Shown: piece by piece, positions 1 to 9,397 of the stretch
How positions within the stretch are numbered: position 1 is the stretch's first letter
Layout: every line of letters starts with the position of its first letter
Assembly (NCBI GenBank): GCA_045656005.1
Contig: JAZOQG010000027.1
Coordinates: 1 to 42,061 of the forward strand
Length of the DNA stretch: 42,061 nt
Origin: JAZNQN01 sp045656005
Lineage (GTDB): Bacteria; Bacillota; Clostridia; UMGS1883; UMGS1540
Reading direction: 5' to 3'
Notes under the pieces: model-generated
What the model was told of the DNA's origin: nothing
What the model saw: the letters and a program-made list of their open reading frames with translations, nothing else
Database searches by the model: none
Program-made: the position numbers and the translations under genes

Positions 1-775
1 CCTCCATATTATATATATACGGAAGAATTTTTACATTTTTATGTTTTTCAATATTTACGCCTTCCTCCCGAAGTCTGGCGCAAACCTCTTCATAATGTCT
101 TTCGCCCGTTGCCGCAATCAGATTGAAGCCATCAATGCGTCCGTTTTTCACCATATCAATAAGGGCACTGTTCATTTTCTCTGCACCAAGCGAACCGCCG
201 AACATCAGCACAATCGGCTTTTCATCAAAATTACAGTTTGCACGAAGAACGTCCTTATCGTGTGGCGTAAAAAGGTCGGGTCTTAACGGATTTCCCGTAA
301 GCACCATTTTCTTTGCTTTCATCATACTGCGTGTTTCGTCAAAGCTGATTGCCGTTACATCCGCCTTTTGTGAAAGCATCTTTATCGCAAGTCCGGGAAA
401 AACATTCTGTTCGTGAATAAGTGACGGGATTTTAAGCGATGCAGCAGAATTTACCACAGGCGCACACACATATCCACCTGTCCCGATTACAACATCAGGC
501 TTAAATTCCTTTAATATACGGCGTGACTCCCTTATGCTCTTTATATAGTTTATAAAAACCTTTATGTTTTGGGGACTTAGACTTCTCTTAAGTCCCATAA
601 CCTCTATAAACTTAATATCATAGCCGCATTTGGGGACAAGCTTTTTTTCAAGACCGTGCTGTGTTCCCACAAAGAGAAACTCACTGTCCTTTTCCTTTTC
701 CCTGATATAATTTGCTATTGCGATAGCAGGATTTATATGCCCTGCCGTACCGCCGCCCGAAATTATGGCACGCAT
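1..775 (-). CDS. murG: MurG, lipid II-forming GlcNAc transferase (3' part lies outside the window)
   Basis: UDP-GlcNAc:undecaprenyl-pyrophosphoryl-MurNAc-pentapeptide transferase, which adds GlcNAc to lipid I at the inner face of the membrane to make lipid II. The frame is open from the ATG at 775 to the window edge, giving about 258 codons of a family that is usually about 360. The N-terminus carries the glycine-rich loop GGGTAGHINP (residues 7-16), the donor-fold signature of MurG. Further along are IGTGGYV, HEQNVFPG and LTGNPLRPD, all typical of the family. The start overlaps the ftsW stop codon by one base (TAATG), so the two genes are translationally coupled. It is the last visible gene of the dcw operon. 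The C-terminal UDP-GlcNAc-binding domain is not in the window. Confidence 0.95.
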   Translation of the reverse strand, partial: MRAIISGGGTAGHINPAIAIANYIREKEKDSEFLFVGTQHGLEKKLVPKCGYDIKFIEVMGLKRSLSPQNIKVFINYIKSIRESRRILKEFKPDVVIGTGGYVCAPVVNSAASLKIPSLIHEQNVFPGLAIKMLSQKADVTAISFDETRSMMKAKKMVLTGNPLRPDLFTPHDKDVLRANCNFDEKPIVLMFGGSLGAEKMNSALIDMVKNGRIDGFNLIAATGERHYEEVCARLREEGVNIEKHKNVKILPYIYNME

Positions 776-1902
776 TATACCCCCTCCTTCTTGTCAGGTA
801 TTTTGGAATATCTTGAAATATTTAAAACAATTCCCATTGCACTCATCAAAAACACAAGACTTGTTCCGCCTGCGCTGAAAAAGGGAAGCTGCATACCCGT
901 GTTTGGCATAACCGATGTTACAACACCAATGTTTATTATATACTGAAGTGCAATAATAGTTGTAATGCCGAAAACTGTCACTCTCGAAAAAGTGTCGGGG
1001 GCATTGAGTGCTATAATAATGCATCTTGTTATAAATGCCGCAAACAAAACTGCAACTAAAATTGCTCCGATGAATCCTAATTCCTCGCACAAAATTGCAT
1101 AAATGTAGTCATTGTGAGCCTCAGGAACATACAAAAATTTCTGCCTTGCCTGCCCAAGACCTCTTCCGAAAATTCCGCCCGAGCCTATTGCATAAAGACC
1201 CTGAACTATCTGCCAGCCACCACCCTTTATGTCTGCAAAAGGGTCTAAAAATGTCATAATTCTCGCAAGACGATAGCTTTCAAAAAAAGCAATCGGAATG
1301 AGGGCTACTACACCCACAGCACCCATTAATAAAAAGTGCTTTGTGTTTGCACCACCTGCATAAAGCACAATCATGAGCGCTCCAAAAGTTACTACCATGG
1401 CACTTAAATGGTCCTGCAAAAACATTGCAAGAAGAAATGCACCTAAAACTGCAATATATGGCAAAAATCCGTAAACGAAGTTATTAAGACTTCCCTGCCT
1501 GCTTTCGTCCATTCTTTTTGCAAAGTAGAAAACCAGCGCAAACTTTGCAATCTCCGACGGTTGAAATGTTAAAGGACCTATTCCGAGCCACCTTTTTGCA
1601 CCGTTAAGTTCTATTCCTATAAGTGGCACCAAAAACATTAATACCAGTGCCACTACGCAGAAAACTCCCGCCCATCTTTTTATTACTTTGTAGTTTACCG
1701 TTGCAAAAAAGAACATTGCACCAAATCCCACCAAAGTCCATATAAACTGCCTTTTTATAAAGTGGAACTGGTCACCGTGCTGATAAAATGCGGCAGGTGC
1801 AGATGCGCTGAAAACCATGATAAGACCAAATGTTATCATTATAGAAAGGATAGTAAATAAAGTCATGTCAATTCTTCCGCGTCTTATCTTTTTCTTTGCC
1901 AT
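775..1902 (-). CDS. ftsW: FtsW/SpoVE, SEDS-family peptidoglycan polymerase
   Basis: A 375-residue polytopic membrane protein of the SEDS family, which polymerises lipid II together with a class B PBP. The N-terminus is short and basic, followed by about ten hydrophobic segments. The family signatures are present: KRWLGIGPLTFQPSE near residue 105 and PNTGMQLPFFSAGGTS near the C-terminus. In endospore formers the paralogues FtsW (division) and SpoVE (spore cortex) are hard to separate by sequence. Position in the dcw cluster, next to a SpoVD-type PBP, fits either. The ATG at 1902 is preceded by GAGG with a 5-base spacer. It lies 27 bp downstream of mraY, where murD would normally be found. Confidence 0.93.
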   Translation of the reverse strand: MAKKKIRRGRIDMTLFTILSIMITFGLIMVFSASAPAAFYQHGDQFHFIKRQFIWTLVGFGAMFFFATVNYKVIKRWAGVFCVVALVLMFLVPLIGIELNGAKRWLGIGPLTFQPSEIAKFALVFYFAKRMDESRQGSLNNFVYGFLPYIAVLGAFLLAMFLQDHLSAMVVTFGALMIVLYAGGANTKHFLLMGAVGVVALIPIAFFESYRLARIMTFLDPFADIKGGGWQIVQGLYAIGSGGIFGRGLGQARQKFLYVPEAHNDYIYAILCEELGFIGAILVAVLFAAFITRCIIIALNAPDTFSRVTVFGITTIIALQYIINIGVVTSVMPNTGMQLPFFSAGGTSLVFLMSAMGIVLNISRYSKIPDKKEGV

Positions 1903-1929
1903 ATCTGCCTCACCGCCTTTTTATAAAAT

Positions 1930-2874
1930 TTATTTTACGGATATGTAAGAAATCAAACTGAATAAAACTGTTAAAATCGTGAATATAAGCACAATTTTTG
2001 TTTCTTTAAATCCGCACATTTCAAAATGATGATGTATCGGGCTCATTTTAAAAACTCTTTTGCCCGTAAGTTTAAATGATGTTACCTGAATCATAACAGA
2101 AAGTGTTTCCATTATAAATACCAGGCAGCATATAATAAGCATTATCTGAAAACCGAGATAAACAGCCGCCGCAGACAAAATGCCGCCGAGGAATAAACTC
2201 CCCGTGTCACCCATAAATACTCTTGCAGGATATATGTTATAAAGTAAAAATCCTGCAACACCTCCTGAAAGTGCCGCCATCAAAAGTGCAATTCCACCCT
2301 GTCCTGCATTTTTTGCAAATGCCGCAAAAAATACTGCTACGGCAAGCGAGGAAAAACCTGCAAGTCCGTCAAGCCCGTCGGTTAGATTTACGCTGTTTAC
2401 AATTCCAACCATCAGGAAAACGTTTAAAGGGATATAAAAAACACCCAAATCAAGTCTTATATCAGTAAAAGGAACTAATATGTCAGCATTTTCTCCTCTC
2501 ATTGTCACAAAAAGCATAAATGCGGTAGCAGAGAGCACCTGTGCCAGAAATTTCTGTGCGGCAGTAAGCCCCAGATTTCTTTTCTTTAAAATTTTTATGT
2601 AATCATCAAGAAAGCCGATAAGTCCAAATAAAAGAGCACATGCCATAACACCGAATGCTTTTATGTCCCTTGTCACAAGAAGCATTCCCAAAAGTGCGGC
2701 TATTATAAAAATTATGCCGCCCATAGTGGGTGTTCCGCTTTTTTTCTGATGCCACTGGGGTCCTTCGTCCCTGATGCTCTGCCCGAATTTAAGCCTTGTG
2801 AGAAGCGGAATTAATAAAAATCCAAAAATTGCCGCAAGAATAAATGAGATAGCACCGCTTATAATCAGTTCCAT
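1930..2874 (-). CDS. mraY: MraY, phospho-MurNAc-pentapeptide translocase
   Basis: Integral membrane enzyme that transfers phospho-MurNAc-pentapeptide from UDP to undecaprenyl phosphate, making lipid I. The 314-residue product has about ten hydrophobic helices and the expected motifs: GLIGFLDDYIK, the NLTDGLDGLA active-site loop, and SPIHHHFE near the C-terminus, where the HHH motif is diagnostic for MraY. I place the start at the ATG at 2874 because GAGGTG lies six bases upstream. A GTG at 2883 overlaps the murF stop but has no usable ribosome binding site. The murF stop codon sits inside the mraY Shine-Dalgarno region, so the two are tightly coupled. Confidence 0.95.
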   Translation of the reverse strand: MELIISGAISFILAAIFGFLLIPLLTRLKFGQSIRDEGPQWHQKKSGTPTMGGIIFIIAALLGMLLVTRDIKAFGVMACALLFGLIGFLDDYIKILKKRNLGLTAAQKFLAQVLSATAFMLFVTMRGENADILVPFTDIRLDLGVFYIPLNVFLMVGIVNSVNLTDGLDGLAGFSSLAVAVFFAAFAKNAGQGGIALLMAALSGGVAGFLLYNIYPARVFMGDTGSLFLGGILSAAAVYLGFQIMLIICCLVFIMETLSVMIQVTSFKLTGKRVFKMSPIHHHFEMCGFKETKIVLIFTILTVLFSLISYISVK

Positions 2875-2879
2875 TTTTG

Positions 2880-4199
2880 TCACCTCATAATTTTTTCATA
2901 AACTGTTTCCATTTTCATGCCACGGGAGCCTTTTATGAGAATAAAGTCTCCTTCTCTAGCCTCCGTAAGCAAAAAGCCTGAAAGCTCTTCTTTGTCGTCA
3001 AAATGCTTTGAGAAAATTTTGTCTTTTGCCGCATTATACGTATTAATACTTTGTTCCCCGTATGTAAGGAGCATGTCGCACTCCAGTTCTGCCGCTAAAA
3101 TGCCTGATTTTTTGTGACTTTCTTCCGAAATCAAGCCAAGCTCAAGCATGTCACCCAAAACTGCAATTTTTCTGCCTTCCTTTAAAGAAAGTGTTTTAAG
3201 TGCCGCCTCAACCGACTGGGGAGAAGCATTATAATAGTCTGCTATAACATAAAATCCTTTGGGGGATTTTGTGATGCTCTGTCTTCTCTCATCGGTCTTA
3301 AATTTTTCTATTCCCGCAGCCGCCTTCATAGGCTCTATGCCAAAAGCCGCAGCTGCCGCCATAGCACCGAGAGCATTTAAAAGATTATGCTCCCCTTCAA
3401 CCGACAAAGTTATCTTTTGCCCCAAAACAGACACAGTATTTTGGGAAATTATCTCTCCCCTTATGTCGCACCCTTCGGAAAATCCGTAGGTTAAAATCTT
3501 AAAGCCGTCTGCTTTCACAGTTTTTAAAAACGGGTCGTCACCGTTTAGTATAAGTGTTGCGCCCTTTGAAAGTCCCGAAAGAATTTCAAGTTTTGCCTTT
3601 AAAATATTTTCCTGACTTTTAAGATTTTCAATGTGGCTTACACCTATATTGGTTATTAATGCCACATCAGGTCTGCAAGTCTGAGAAAGCCTTTCTATTT
3701 CGCCGAAATTGCTCATTCCCATTTCTATAACTGCCGCAGTATGCTCTTTTTTGAGATTCAAAAGTGTAAGAGGCATGCCGATTTCGTTATTGAAATTTCC
3801 GCTTGTTTTGTGAACAAAAAAGCCTTCAGAAAGTGCACAAGCGCACATTTCCTTTGTTGTTGTTTTGCCGACGCTTCCTGTAATTGCCAATATTTTTGTG
3901 CCCATCGCTTTTCTGTGGTGAGCCGCTATTTTCATAAGCGCTATGCCTGTATCCTCAACCAAAACTGCGGCTTTTCCTTCGGGCACAGAGCATTCTCTGC
4001 TTAAAAGGCAAATTTCAGCACCGCATGAAAATGCCTTTTCCGCAAAATCATTTCCGTCAAAATTTTCGCCCTTTAAGGCAACAAACAAATCTCCGCTATT
4101 TATTTTTCGGCTGTCGGTTACAATGCTTTCTGCGAAAGCATCAGAAAAACCTATCACCCTGCCTTCGCAAATTCCGGCAATATCTGAAGCAGTAAACAT
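2880..4199 (-). CDS. murF: MurF, UDP-MurNAc-tripeptide-D-Ala-D-Ala ligase
   Basis: ATP-dependent cytoplasmic ligase that adds D-Ala-D-Ala to UDP-MurNAc-tripeptide. The 439-residue product has the Mur ligase P-loop (GSVGKTTTKEM), the conserved NNEIGMPLTLL stretch that separates MurF from MurE, and a DYYNASPQS motif in the central domain. The start is taken as the ATG at 4199, preceded by GAGAGG seven bases upstream. An in-frame TTG at 4214 sits inside this ribosome binding site and is not credible. It lies between murE and mraY in the dcw operon and follows murE by 11 bp. Confidence 0.95.
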   Translation of the reverse strand: MFTASDIAGICEGRVIGFSDAFAESIVTDSRKINSGDLFVALKGENFDGNDFAEKAFSCGAEICLLSRECSVPEGKAAVLVEDTGIALMKIAAHHRKAMGTKILAITGSVGKTTTKEMCACALSEGFFVHKTSGNFNNEIGMPLTLLNLKKEHTAAVIEMGMSNFGEIERLSQTCRPDVALITNIGVSHIENLKSQENILKAKLEILSGLSKGATLILNGDDPFLKTVKADGFKILTYGFSEGCDIRGEIISQNTVSVLGQKITLSVEGEHNLLNALGAMAAAAAFGIEPMKAAAGIEKFKTDERRQSITKSPKGFYVIADYYNASPQSVEAALKTLSLKEGRKIAVLGDMLELGLISEESHKKSGILAAELECDMLLTYGEQSINTYNAAKDKIFSKHFDDKEELSGFLLTEAREGDFILIKGSRGMKMETVYEKIMR

Positions 4200-4210
4200 T
4201 TTTATTCCTC

Positions 4211-5647
4211 TCAACTATTAAATATATCCTTTACTATTTCGCGCTCGTCATAATGAATAGTTTCGTCTTTTAAAATCTGATATGTTTCGTGTCCCTTACC
4301 TGCAAGTATTATAACGTCTCCTTTTTCAGCAATTTCCATCGCATATCTGATAGCCTCTGTTCTGTTTACGATTGCCTTAAAGGTTCCCTCTTTCTTTTTC
4401 ATGCCCTCTAAAATGTCTGTAATAATCAACTGGGGGTCCTCGCTTCGCGGATTATCGCTTGTAACTATCGTAATGTCCGAAAGCCTTTCTGCCACTTCTC
4501 CCATTATGGGACGTTTGGTTTTGTCACGGTCACCTCCGCAACCAAATACTGTCAAAACTCTGCCCTTTGCAAATCCGCGAACAGTATTAATTATATTTTC
4601 AAGTCCATCAGGTGTGTGTGCATAGTCAATTATAACAGTATAGTCTGCTAAAATATTTACTACCTCGCATCTTCCCTTAACACCCTTTGCAAGAATAAGT
4701 CCTTTTACTATATCGTCAAAGGAAATTCCAAGAGAAAGGCAAATGCTTATTGCGCAAAGTGCATTGTAAACCGAGAACATTCCCGGTATCGAAAGCCTTA
4801 CCTCGTGTACTTTTCCTCCGTAGTTTACGCTGAATTTAACACCACGCTCTGAAAGGCGGATATTCTCTGCACGAAGCTGTGCTCCTTCACCCGTTCCATA
4901 ATATAAAGTTTCGCAAGTAGCATCTTTCATAAGGCGAGGTGCCCACTCGTCATCAAAGTTTATACAGCCTTTTTTTGAATTTCTGAACAAAATTGCCTTT
5001 GCATCACAGTAGTTTTCAAAGGTTTCGTGAAAATCAAGATGATCGCGTGTAAGGTTTGTAAAAGCACCTGCCACAAATTCTATTCCTGCAACTCTTTTAA
5101 GCTCCAGGGCGTGTGATGAAACTTCCATGATAACGTGGGTTGCACCTTTATCTTCCATTTCGGCAAGTAATTTATGAAGGTCGAGAGACTCGGGAGTTGT
5201 TCTTCCCGTTTCCAAAACCATATCGCCAATCATATTCTGATTTGTGCCAATAAGACCTGTCTTAATTCCAACTAGCTCCAAAATCTTTTTCACCAAATAT
5301 GTTGTGGTTGTTTTTCCGTTGGTGCCTGTAATACCAATCATTTTAAGTCTTTTTGCACTGCCGCCGTAAAAATTTGAGCCTGCCTGTGCCATAGCAGTTC
5401 GTGTGTCTTTTGAAACTGCATAGCTGATGCCCGGGGGCACCATGTCACTCTTTTCACACAAAATTGCCGCCGCACCATTTTCTATGGCCTTTTCTATATA
5501 TAAATGTCCGTCTGTCTGAAATCCTGAAATTGCAATGAAAAGAGAGCCTTCCTTTACCTTTCTTGAATCATATTCAACAGACGTAATTTCCGTATCACCG
5601 CCAAAAATTTCGCAGTCAATATCCTTTAAGATGTCATAAAATTTCAT
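4211..5647 (-). CDS. murE: MurE, UDP-MurNAc-Ala-Glu:meso-diaminopimelate ligase
   Basis: Adds the third stem-peptide residue to UDP-MurNAc-dipeptide. Three Mur ligase domains are visible in 478 residues. The ATP loop GTNGKTTTT is at residues 108-116, and MEVSSHAL follows in the central domain. The C-terminal domain carries SDNPRSEDP. The DNPR motif is the established discriminator for meso-diaminopimelate specificity; lysine enzymes have a different motif here. The cross-linking residue is therefore inferred to be meso-DAP. The ATG at 5647 has GGGGAGTG upstream. The 70 bp between this gene and the upstream PBP gene contains no terminator that I can see. Confidence 0.95.
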   Translation of the reverse strand: MKFYDILKDIDCEIFGGDTEITSVEYDSRKVKEGSLFIAISGFQTDGHLYIEKAIENGAAAILCEKSDMVPPGISYAVSKDTRTAMAQAGSNFYGGSAKRLKMIGITGTNGKTTTTYLVKKILELVGIKTGLIGTNQNMIGDMVLETGRTTPESLDLHKLLAEMEDKGATHVIMEVSSHALELKRVAGIEFVAGAFTNLTRDHLDFHETFENYCDAKAILFRNSKKGCINFDDEWAPRLMKDATCETLYYGTGEGAQLRAENIRLSERGVKFSVNYGGKVHEVRLSIPGMFSVYNALCAISICLSLGISFDDIVKGLILAKGVKGRCEVVNILADYTVIIDYAHTPDGLENIINTVRGFAKGRVLTVFGCGGDRDKTKRPIMGEVAERLSDITIVTSDNPRSEDPQLIITDILEGMKKKEGTFKAIVNRTEAIRYAMEIAEKGDVIILAGKGHETYQILKDETIHYDEREIVKDIFNS

Positions 5648-5717
5648 CTATTTTCACTCCCCTCATAACGTGGTTTACAATTTAATTTGCCTTTTTGTGT
5701 TCTGGGACTTTTTGCAC

Positions 5718-7901
5718 TTACTCAATACTTTCGTATCTGAATTGTACATATACCAAACTTCCTGCATCAACTTCTGTACCGGGCGCAGGGTCCTGACTTA
5801 CGGCTCTTGTAACCCCTGTAGTATCTGTCTGCCCCGGACCTGCAACTTTGAAATTAAGTCCGCAGTTTGCAAGAGCAATATTGCAGTCAACGCTGCTCAT
5901 TCCCGTAAGGTCTGGAACCAATACTTTAGTAAGTGCTCCTTCACTCGTATAAAGCACTCCAACCGCACCGCTTGAAAGTCCTATTCCTGCCTTTGGTGTT
6001 TGGTCGATAACAGTATCGCCGTCACCTATTACCTGATATTTAAGCGATGCACCCGTAATAGTTTTCTTTGCATCTTCCAGTGCCATTCCCGTAACCTCAG
6101 GCATAAGTATGTCGCTCTTCGTCATTTCGTCCTGAGTGTATTGCGGCTGAACACCGAGATATCTTAATGTGTCATTTACAATATTTCCAACAACGGGAGC
6201 GGCAATCATACCGCCGTAGTATTCTATACCTCTCGGATTATCGAGGAGCACCAAAACTGCAATTTGCGGATTATCTGCAGGTGCAAATCCCACAAATGAT
6301 GCAATATATTCTCCGCTTCCACGCGGAAGTTTTTCACTTGTACCCGTTTTACCTGCAATTCTGTAACCGGGAATATAAGCATTTCTTCCGCCGCCCTGAG
6401 ATACAACACCCTCAAGTATTTCACACATCTTTCGGCTTGTGCTCTCGCTTATAACCTGCCTTACCTCCTGCGGGTCCATGCTTTTTATAACGTTTCCGTT
6501 TATGTCGCAAACCTGCTTTGCAATATATGGCTTCATAAGATGACCGCCGTTAGCTATTGCACTCATTGCACAAATCATCTGAAGCGGTGTTATGGTAAAG
6601 CTCTGGCCGAATGAGTTTACCGCAAGGTCAATAGTTGTCATGTTGTCAGCCGTGTAGTGGCTTCCAACAGCTTCACCAGGAAGCTCAAAGCCTGTTTTCT
6701 CGGTAAAACCGAAGGCTTTAAAATATTTTGTAAAGTTTGTGACACCAAGTTTTAATCCTATTTCAATAAACGCAGGGTTACATGAATTGTGAACTGCCTG
6801 TATAAAGTTTTCAGAACCGTGTCCGCCATTTTTATGACACCTTATGTCCCAGTCCGCAACATGAGCAACACCTGAACAGAAAAAAGCATCCGTCAAATGA
6901 GAAGTGTTCTCCTCAAGCGCAGAAGATGCAGTTATCGCTTTAAAAGTAGAACCCGGCTCATAAGTATCAACCACTGCTTTGTTTCTCCAGAGGCGATTGA
7001 GTTCTTCATTATATTTCTTGTCGTATTCTTCCCCTTCAAATTCCTTTAAAAGTTCCAAAACTCCCTCGTCAGTAATTTTCATGGGGGCATTTAAATCGTA
7101 ACTCGGTTTTGTTGCCATGGCAAGTATTTCACCCGTTTTCGGGTTCATAACAATTGCCGCCGCACCGTCTTCTACTTTGTTGTCAATCCATGCATTTTCA
7201 AGGTGCTTTTCAACAAAATGCTGAATAACCTCGTCTATTGTAAGCACAACGTTGTTGCCTTCAATTGCCTCAAGATACTGCTCGCTCTCAAAGGGCATAT
7301 CCGTTCCGTTGGCATTTTTAGCCGTTTTAATTCTGCCGGGTGTACCTTTAAGGTAAGAATCATAAACCATTTCAATGCCGCCAAGACCCTGATTATCAGC
7401 ACCCGTAAAGCCTATAATGTGAGAGGCAAACGCACCGCCGGGGTAATATCTTTTTGTGTCCTCGTCAAGCCTTACTCCGTCAAGTTTTAATGCCCTTACC
7501 TTGTCAGCCTCATCTTTTTCAACTTTCTTTTTAATTATTTCATAATAGCTTTCCTTTTGCGTTTTTTTGTAAATAGTTTCGTATTCCATTCCCAAAAGTG
7601 CAGAAAGTTTTTCAGCCACTTCCTTGCCCGTTCCTTTTTTCTTAATTATCGCAGGCTCGATTACAACCATTTCCGCACTCGCACTTTGCGCTAAAACTTT
7701 CCTGTTCCTGTCATAAATTGTGCCCCTTTTGGGAGTTATCATACTGTCACGTGTCTGTTGTCTTTCAGCCGCCTCGCGAAGCTCTCCTCCTTTTATAATC
7801 TGAAGGTGCGCCGTTCTCAGAAGAAGAAAAAGCATCGCGGCAATAAATATGCAGTAAAATCCCAGCATACGTTTTTTTATATTTGCTTTACGTCTTGCCA
7901 T
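5718..7901 (-). CDS. spoVD: SpoVD/PBP2-type class B penicillin-binding protein with two PASTA domains
   Basis: A 727-residue membrane-anchored DD-transpeptidase that cross-links peptidoglycan. In order it has a basic N-terminus, one transmembrane helix (about 12-29), a PBP dimerisation domain (KRGTIYDRN at 58-66), the transpeptidase domain and two C-terminal PASTA repeats (about 593-650 and 660-727). All three penicilloyl-serine motifs are intact: STFK with Ser318, SCN at 373-375 and KTGT at 518-521. The PASTA tail resembles SpoVD and the PASTA-bearing PBPs of Firmicutes. It is the only PBP in this cluster, so it may serve division as well as sporulation. I start at the ATG at 7901 (AGGAGG six bases upstream); an in-frame TTG at 7922 overlaps that site's upstream region. 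Confidence 0.93.
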   Translation of the reverse strand: MARRKANIKKRMLGFYCIFIAAMLFLLLRTAHLQIIKGGELREAAERQQTRDSMITPKRGTIYDRNRKVLAQSASAEMVVIEPAIIKKKGTGKEVAEKLSALLGMEYETIYKKTQKESYYEIIKKKVEKDEADKVRALKLDGVRLDEDTKRYYPGGAFASHIIGFTGADNQGLGGIEMVYDSYLKGTPGRIKTAKNANGTDMPFESEQYLEAIEGNNVVLTIDEVIQHFVEKHLENAWIDNKVEDGAAAIVMNPKTGEILAMATKPSYDLNAPMKITDEGVLELLKEFEGEEYDKKYNEELNRLWRNKAVVDTYEPGSTFKAITASSALEENTSHLTDAFFCSGVAHVADWDIRCHKNGGHGSENFIQAVHNSCNPAFIEIGLKLGVTNFTKYFKAFGFTEKTGFELPGEAVGSHYTADNMTTIDLAVNSFGQSFTITPLQMICAMSAIANGGHLMKPYIAKQVCDINGNVIKSMDPQEVRQVISESTSRKMCEILEGVVSQGGGRNAYIPGYRIAGKTGTSEKLPRGSGEYIASFVGFAPADNPQIAVLVLLDNPRGIEYYGGMIAAPVVGNIVNDTLRYLGVQPQYTQDEMTKSDILMPEVTGMALEDAKKTITGASLKYQVIGDGDTVIDQTPKAGIGLSSGAVGVLYTSEGALTKVLVPDLTGMSSVDCNIALANCGLNFKVAGPGQTDTTGVTRAVSQDPAPGTEVDAGSLVYVQFRYESIE

Positions 7902-8005
7902 TTTCTTCCTCCTTCTACTCAAAAAACTCCCGGTAAATTCTTGTTTTGAGAATTGTACTCAAGAGTCTTTTTAATATCCGCCGATATATTATATTTATTT
8001 ATTTT

Positions 8006-8452
8006 CTAACGGAAATATTCCACTATACTCAAAACACCTGCCGCCATGCTCGCGAGAAAGCCGCCGCCCTTCTCTTCGCTTACTTCACACCAGTCATGGT
8101 TATCCATACTTATATATACAAGTTGATGCTTTTCAGGTCTTTGCATTCCGAGCTTTTCGGTTGCAATTTCTTCAACCTTTTTAAGGTCAATGTCCTTTTC
8201 AAGTTTAAATTCTTCCGATACCACCATACTGTTTACAACTTCAAGCTCCGCCTTAAGGCTTTCTATTTCGGCAGTTTTTTCGGTTATAATTGCATATCTT
8301 CCCAAAAGAGTAAATGCCAGTGCTGCTGCAACTATAAAACATAGTGCAAAAGATTTATCAAGCTTTCTCGCTTTCTTTTGTACCTTGCGATGCCTGATAG
8401 TGGTTTTTTCTTCAAGCTGTCTGGCACCGGTTCCAAAATTGTAGCTGTTCAC
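8006..8452 (-). CDS. ftsL: FtsL/DivIC-like septum formation protein
   Basis: A small bitopic protein, 148 residues from the chosen GTG, placed between rsmH and the PBP gene exactly where ftsL lies in Firmicute dcw clusters. It has a basic cytoplasmic tail, one transmembrane helix (CFIVAAALAFTLLGRYAII), then a coiled coil rich in Glu, Lys and Leu. The stretch EEIATEKLGMQRPEKHQLVYI closely resembles the conserved end of the FtsL/DivIC domain. Family sequence conservation is weak, so naming rests on architecture and position. The start is uncertain: the GTG at 8452 has GGAG 12 bases upstream, and an in-frame TTG at 8476 overlaps the end of rsmH. The residues after the domain (ending SIVEYFR) form an extra hydrophobic tail. 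Confidence 0.82.
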   Translation of the reverse strand: MNSYNFGTGARQLEEKTTIRHRKVQKKARKLDKSFALCFIVAAALAFTLLGRYAIITEKTAEIESLKAELEVVNSMVVSEEFKLEKDIDLKKVEEIATEKLGMQRPEKHQLVYISMDNHDWCEVSEEKGGGFLASMAAGVLSIVEYFR

Positions 8453-8459
8453 CTTTTTT

Positions 8460-9395
8460 TTACACTCCTTCCGCAATTCGTAATTTTGCGCTTCGCGCTC
8501 TTGGGTTTATCGTAAGTTCTTCTTTCGTAGGTATTATTGGTTTTCTTGTTATAATCTTTATACTGGGCTTGCCTCCGCAAACGCAAATCGGAAACTGCGC
8601 AGGGCATGTACACCCTTTTTGTAATTTCAAATATGTATCTTTAACTATTCTGTCCTCTAAGGAATGAAAAGTAATAATTCCTATTCTTCCGCCCGTTTTC
8701 AAAACAGAAACACTATCTTTTATGGTTTCTTCCAAAATTTCAAGCTCACGGTTTACTTCAATTCTTATAGCCTGAAATGTTCTTTTTGCAGGATGCGGTC
8801 CGTCTTGTCTTGCACCTTTCGGAACTGCCGCTTTTATAATGGAAACAAGCTCAAATGTCCTGCTAATCTCGCCCTTTTTTCTTGCCTCTGCTATAAAGGA
8901 AGCAATTCTCTTTGCCCATCTTTCCTCGCCGTAAGAAGAAATAATTCTCGAAAGCTCTTCCTCGCTGTAAGTGTTTACAACATCTGCCGCAGTAAGAGGA
9001 GCACTTCGATCCATTCTCATGTCAAGCTCTCCGTCATTCATATATGAAAAGCCTCTGTCTCCTTCGTCGAGCTGATAGGAAGAAACTCCCAAATCTGCTA
9101 TAATTCCGTCAACCTTTTCTATTCCCAGTTCTGAAAGTACATTTTTTATATCTTTAAAGTTACTTTTTACAAGTGTAAATTTTGAACTTATGGCAGAAAG
9201 TCTTTCCTTTGCCGCCTTCAAAGCATCTTCGTCCTGGTCAATGCCGATAAGTGTGGCTCCTTTTTTTAAAACCTCGGCACTGTGCCCTCCGCCGCCTAAT
9301 GTCATGTCAACATATATTCCTTCGGGGTTTAAAACTACAGAGTCTATCATTTCCTTTTTTAAAACGGTAACATGCTTAAATTCCTTTGTTCCCAT
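8460..9395 (-). CDS. rsmH: RsmH, 16S rRNA (cytosine1402-N4)-methyltransferase
   Basis: SAM-dependent enzyme, formerly MraW, that methylates C1402 N4 in the ribosomal decoding site. The 311-residue product starts with HVTVLKKEMID, then the SAM loop DMTLGGGGHS, LIGIDQDEDAL, and IIADLGVSSYQLD. The C-terminal half has GGRIGIITFHSLEDR and ends with NPRARSAKLRIAE, the usual RsmH tail. The Cys-rich CTCPAQFPICVCG segment is also typical. It lies 2 bp after mraZ, with GGAATGGGG from the mraZ 3' end serving as its ribosome binding site. Confidence 0.97.
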   Translation of the reverse strand: MGTKEFKHVTVLKKEMIDSVVLNPEGIYVDMTLGGGGHSAEVLKKGATLIGIDQDEDALKAAKERLSAISSKFTLVKSNFKDIKNVLSELGIEKVDGIIADLGVSSYQLDEGDRGFSYMNDGELDMRMDRSAPLTAADVVNTYSEEELSRIISSYGEERWAKRIASFIAEARKKGEISRTFELVSIIKAAVPKGARQDGPHPAKRTFQAIRIEVNRELEILEETIKDSVSVLKTGGRIGIITFHSLEDRIVKDTYLKLQKGCTCPAQFPICVCGGKPSIKIITRKPIIPTKEELTINPRARSAKLRIAEGV

Positions 9396-9397
9396 TT

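Noticed and set aside
4199..4214. TTG at 4214 as the murF start
   Set aside because: It lies within the GAGAGG ribosome binding site of the ATG at 4199, and the extra residues do not look like MurF.
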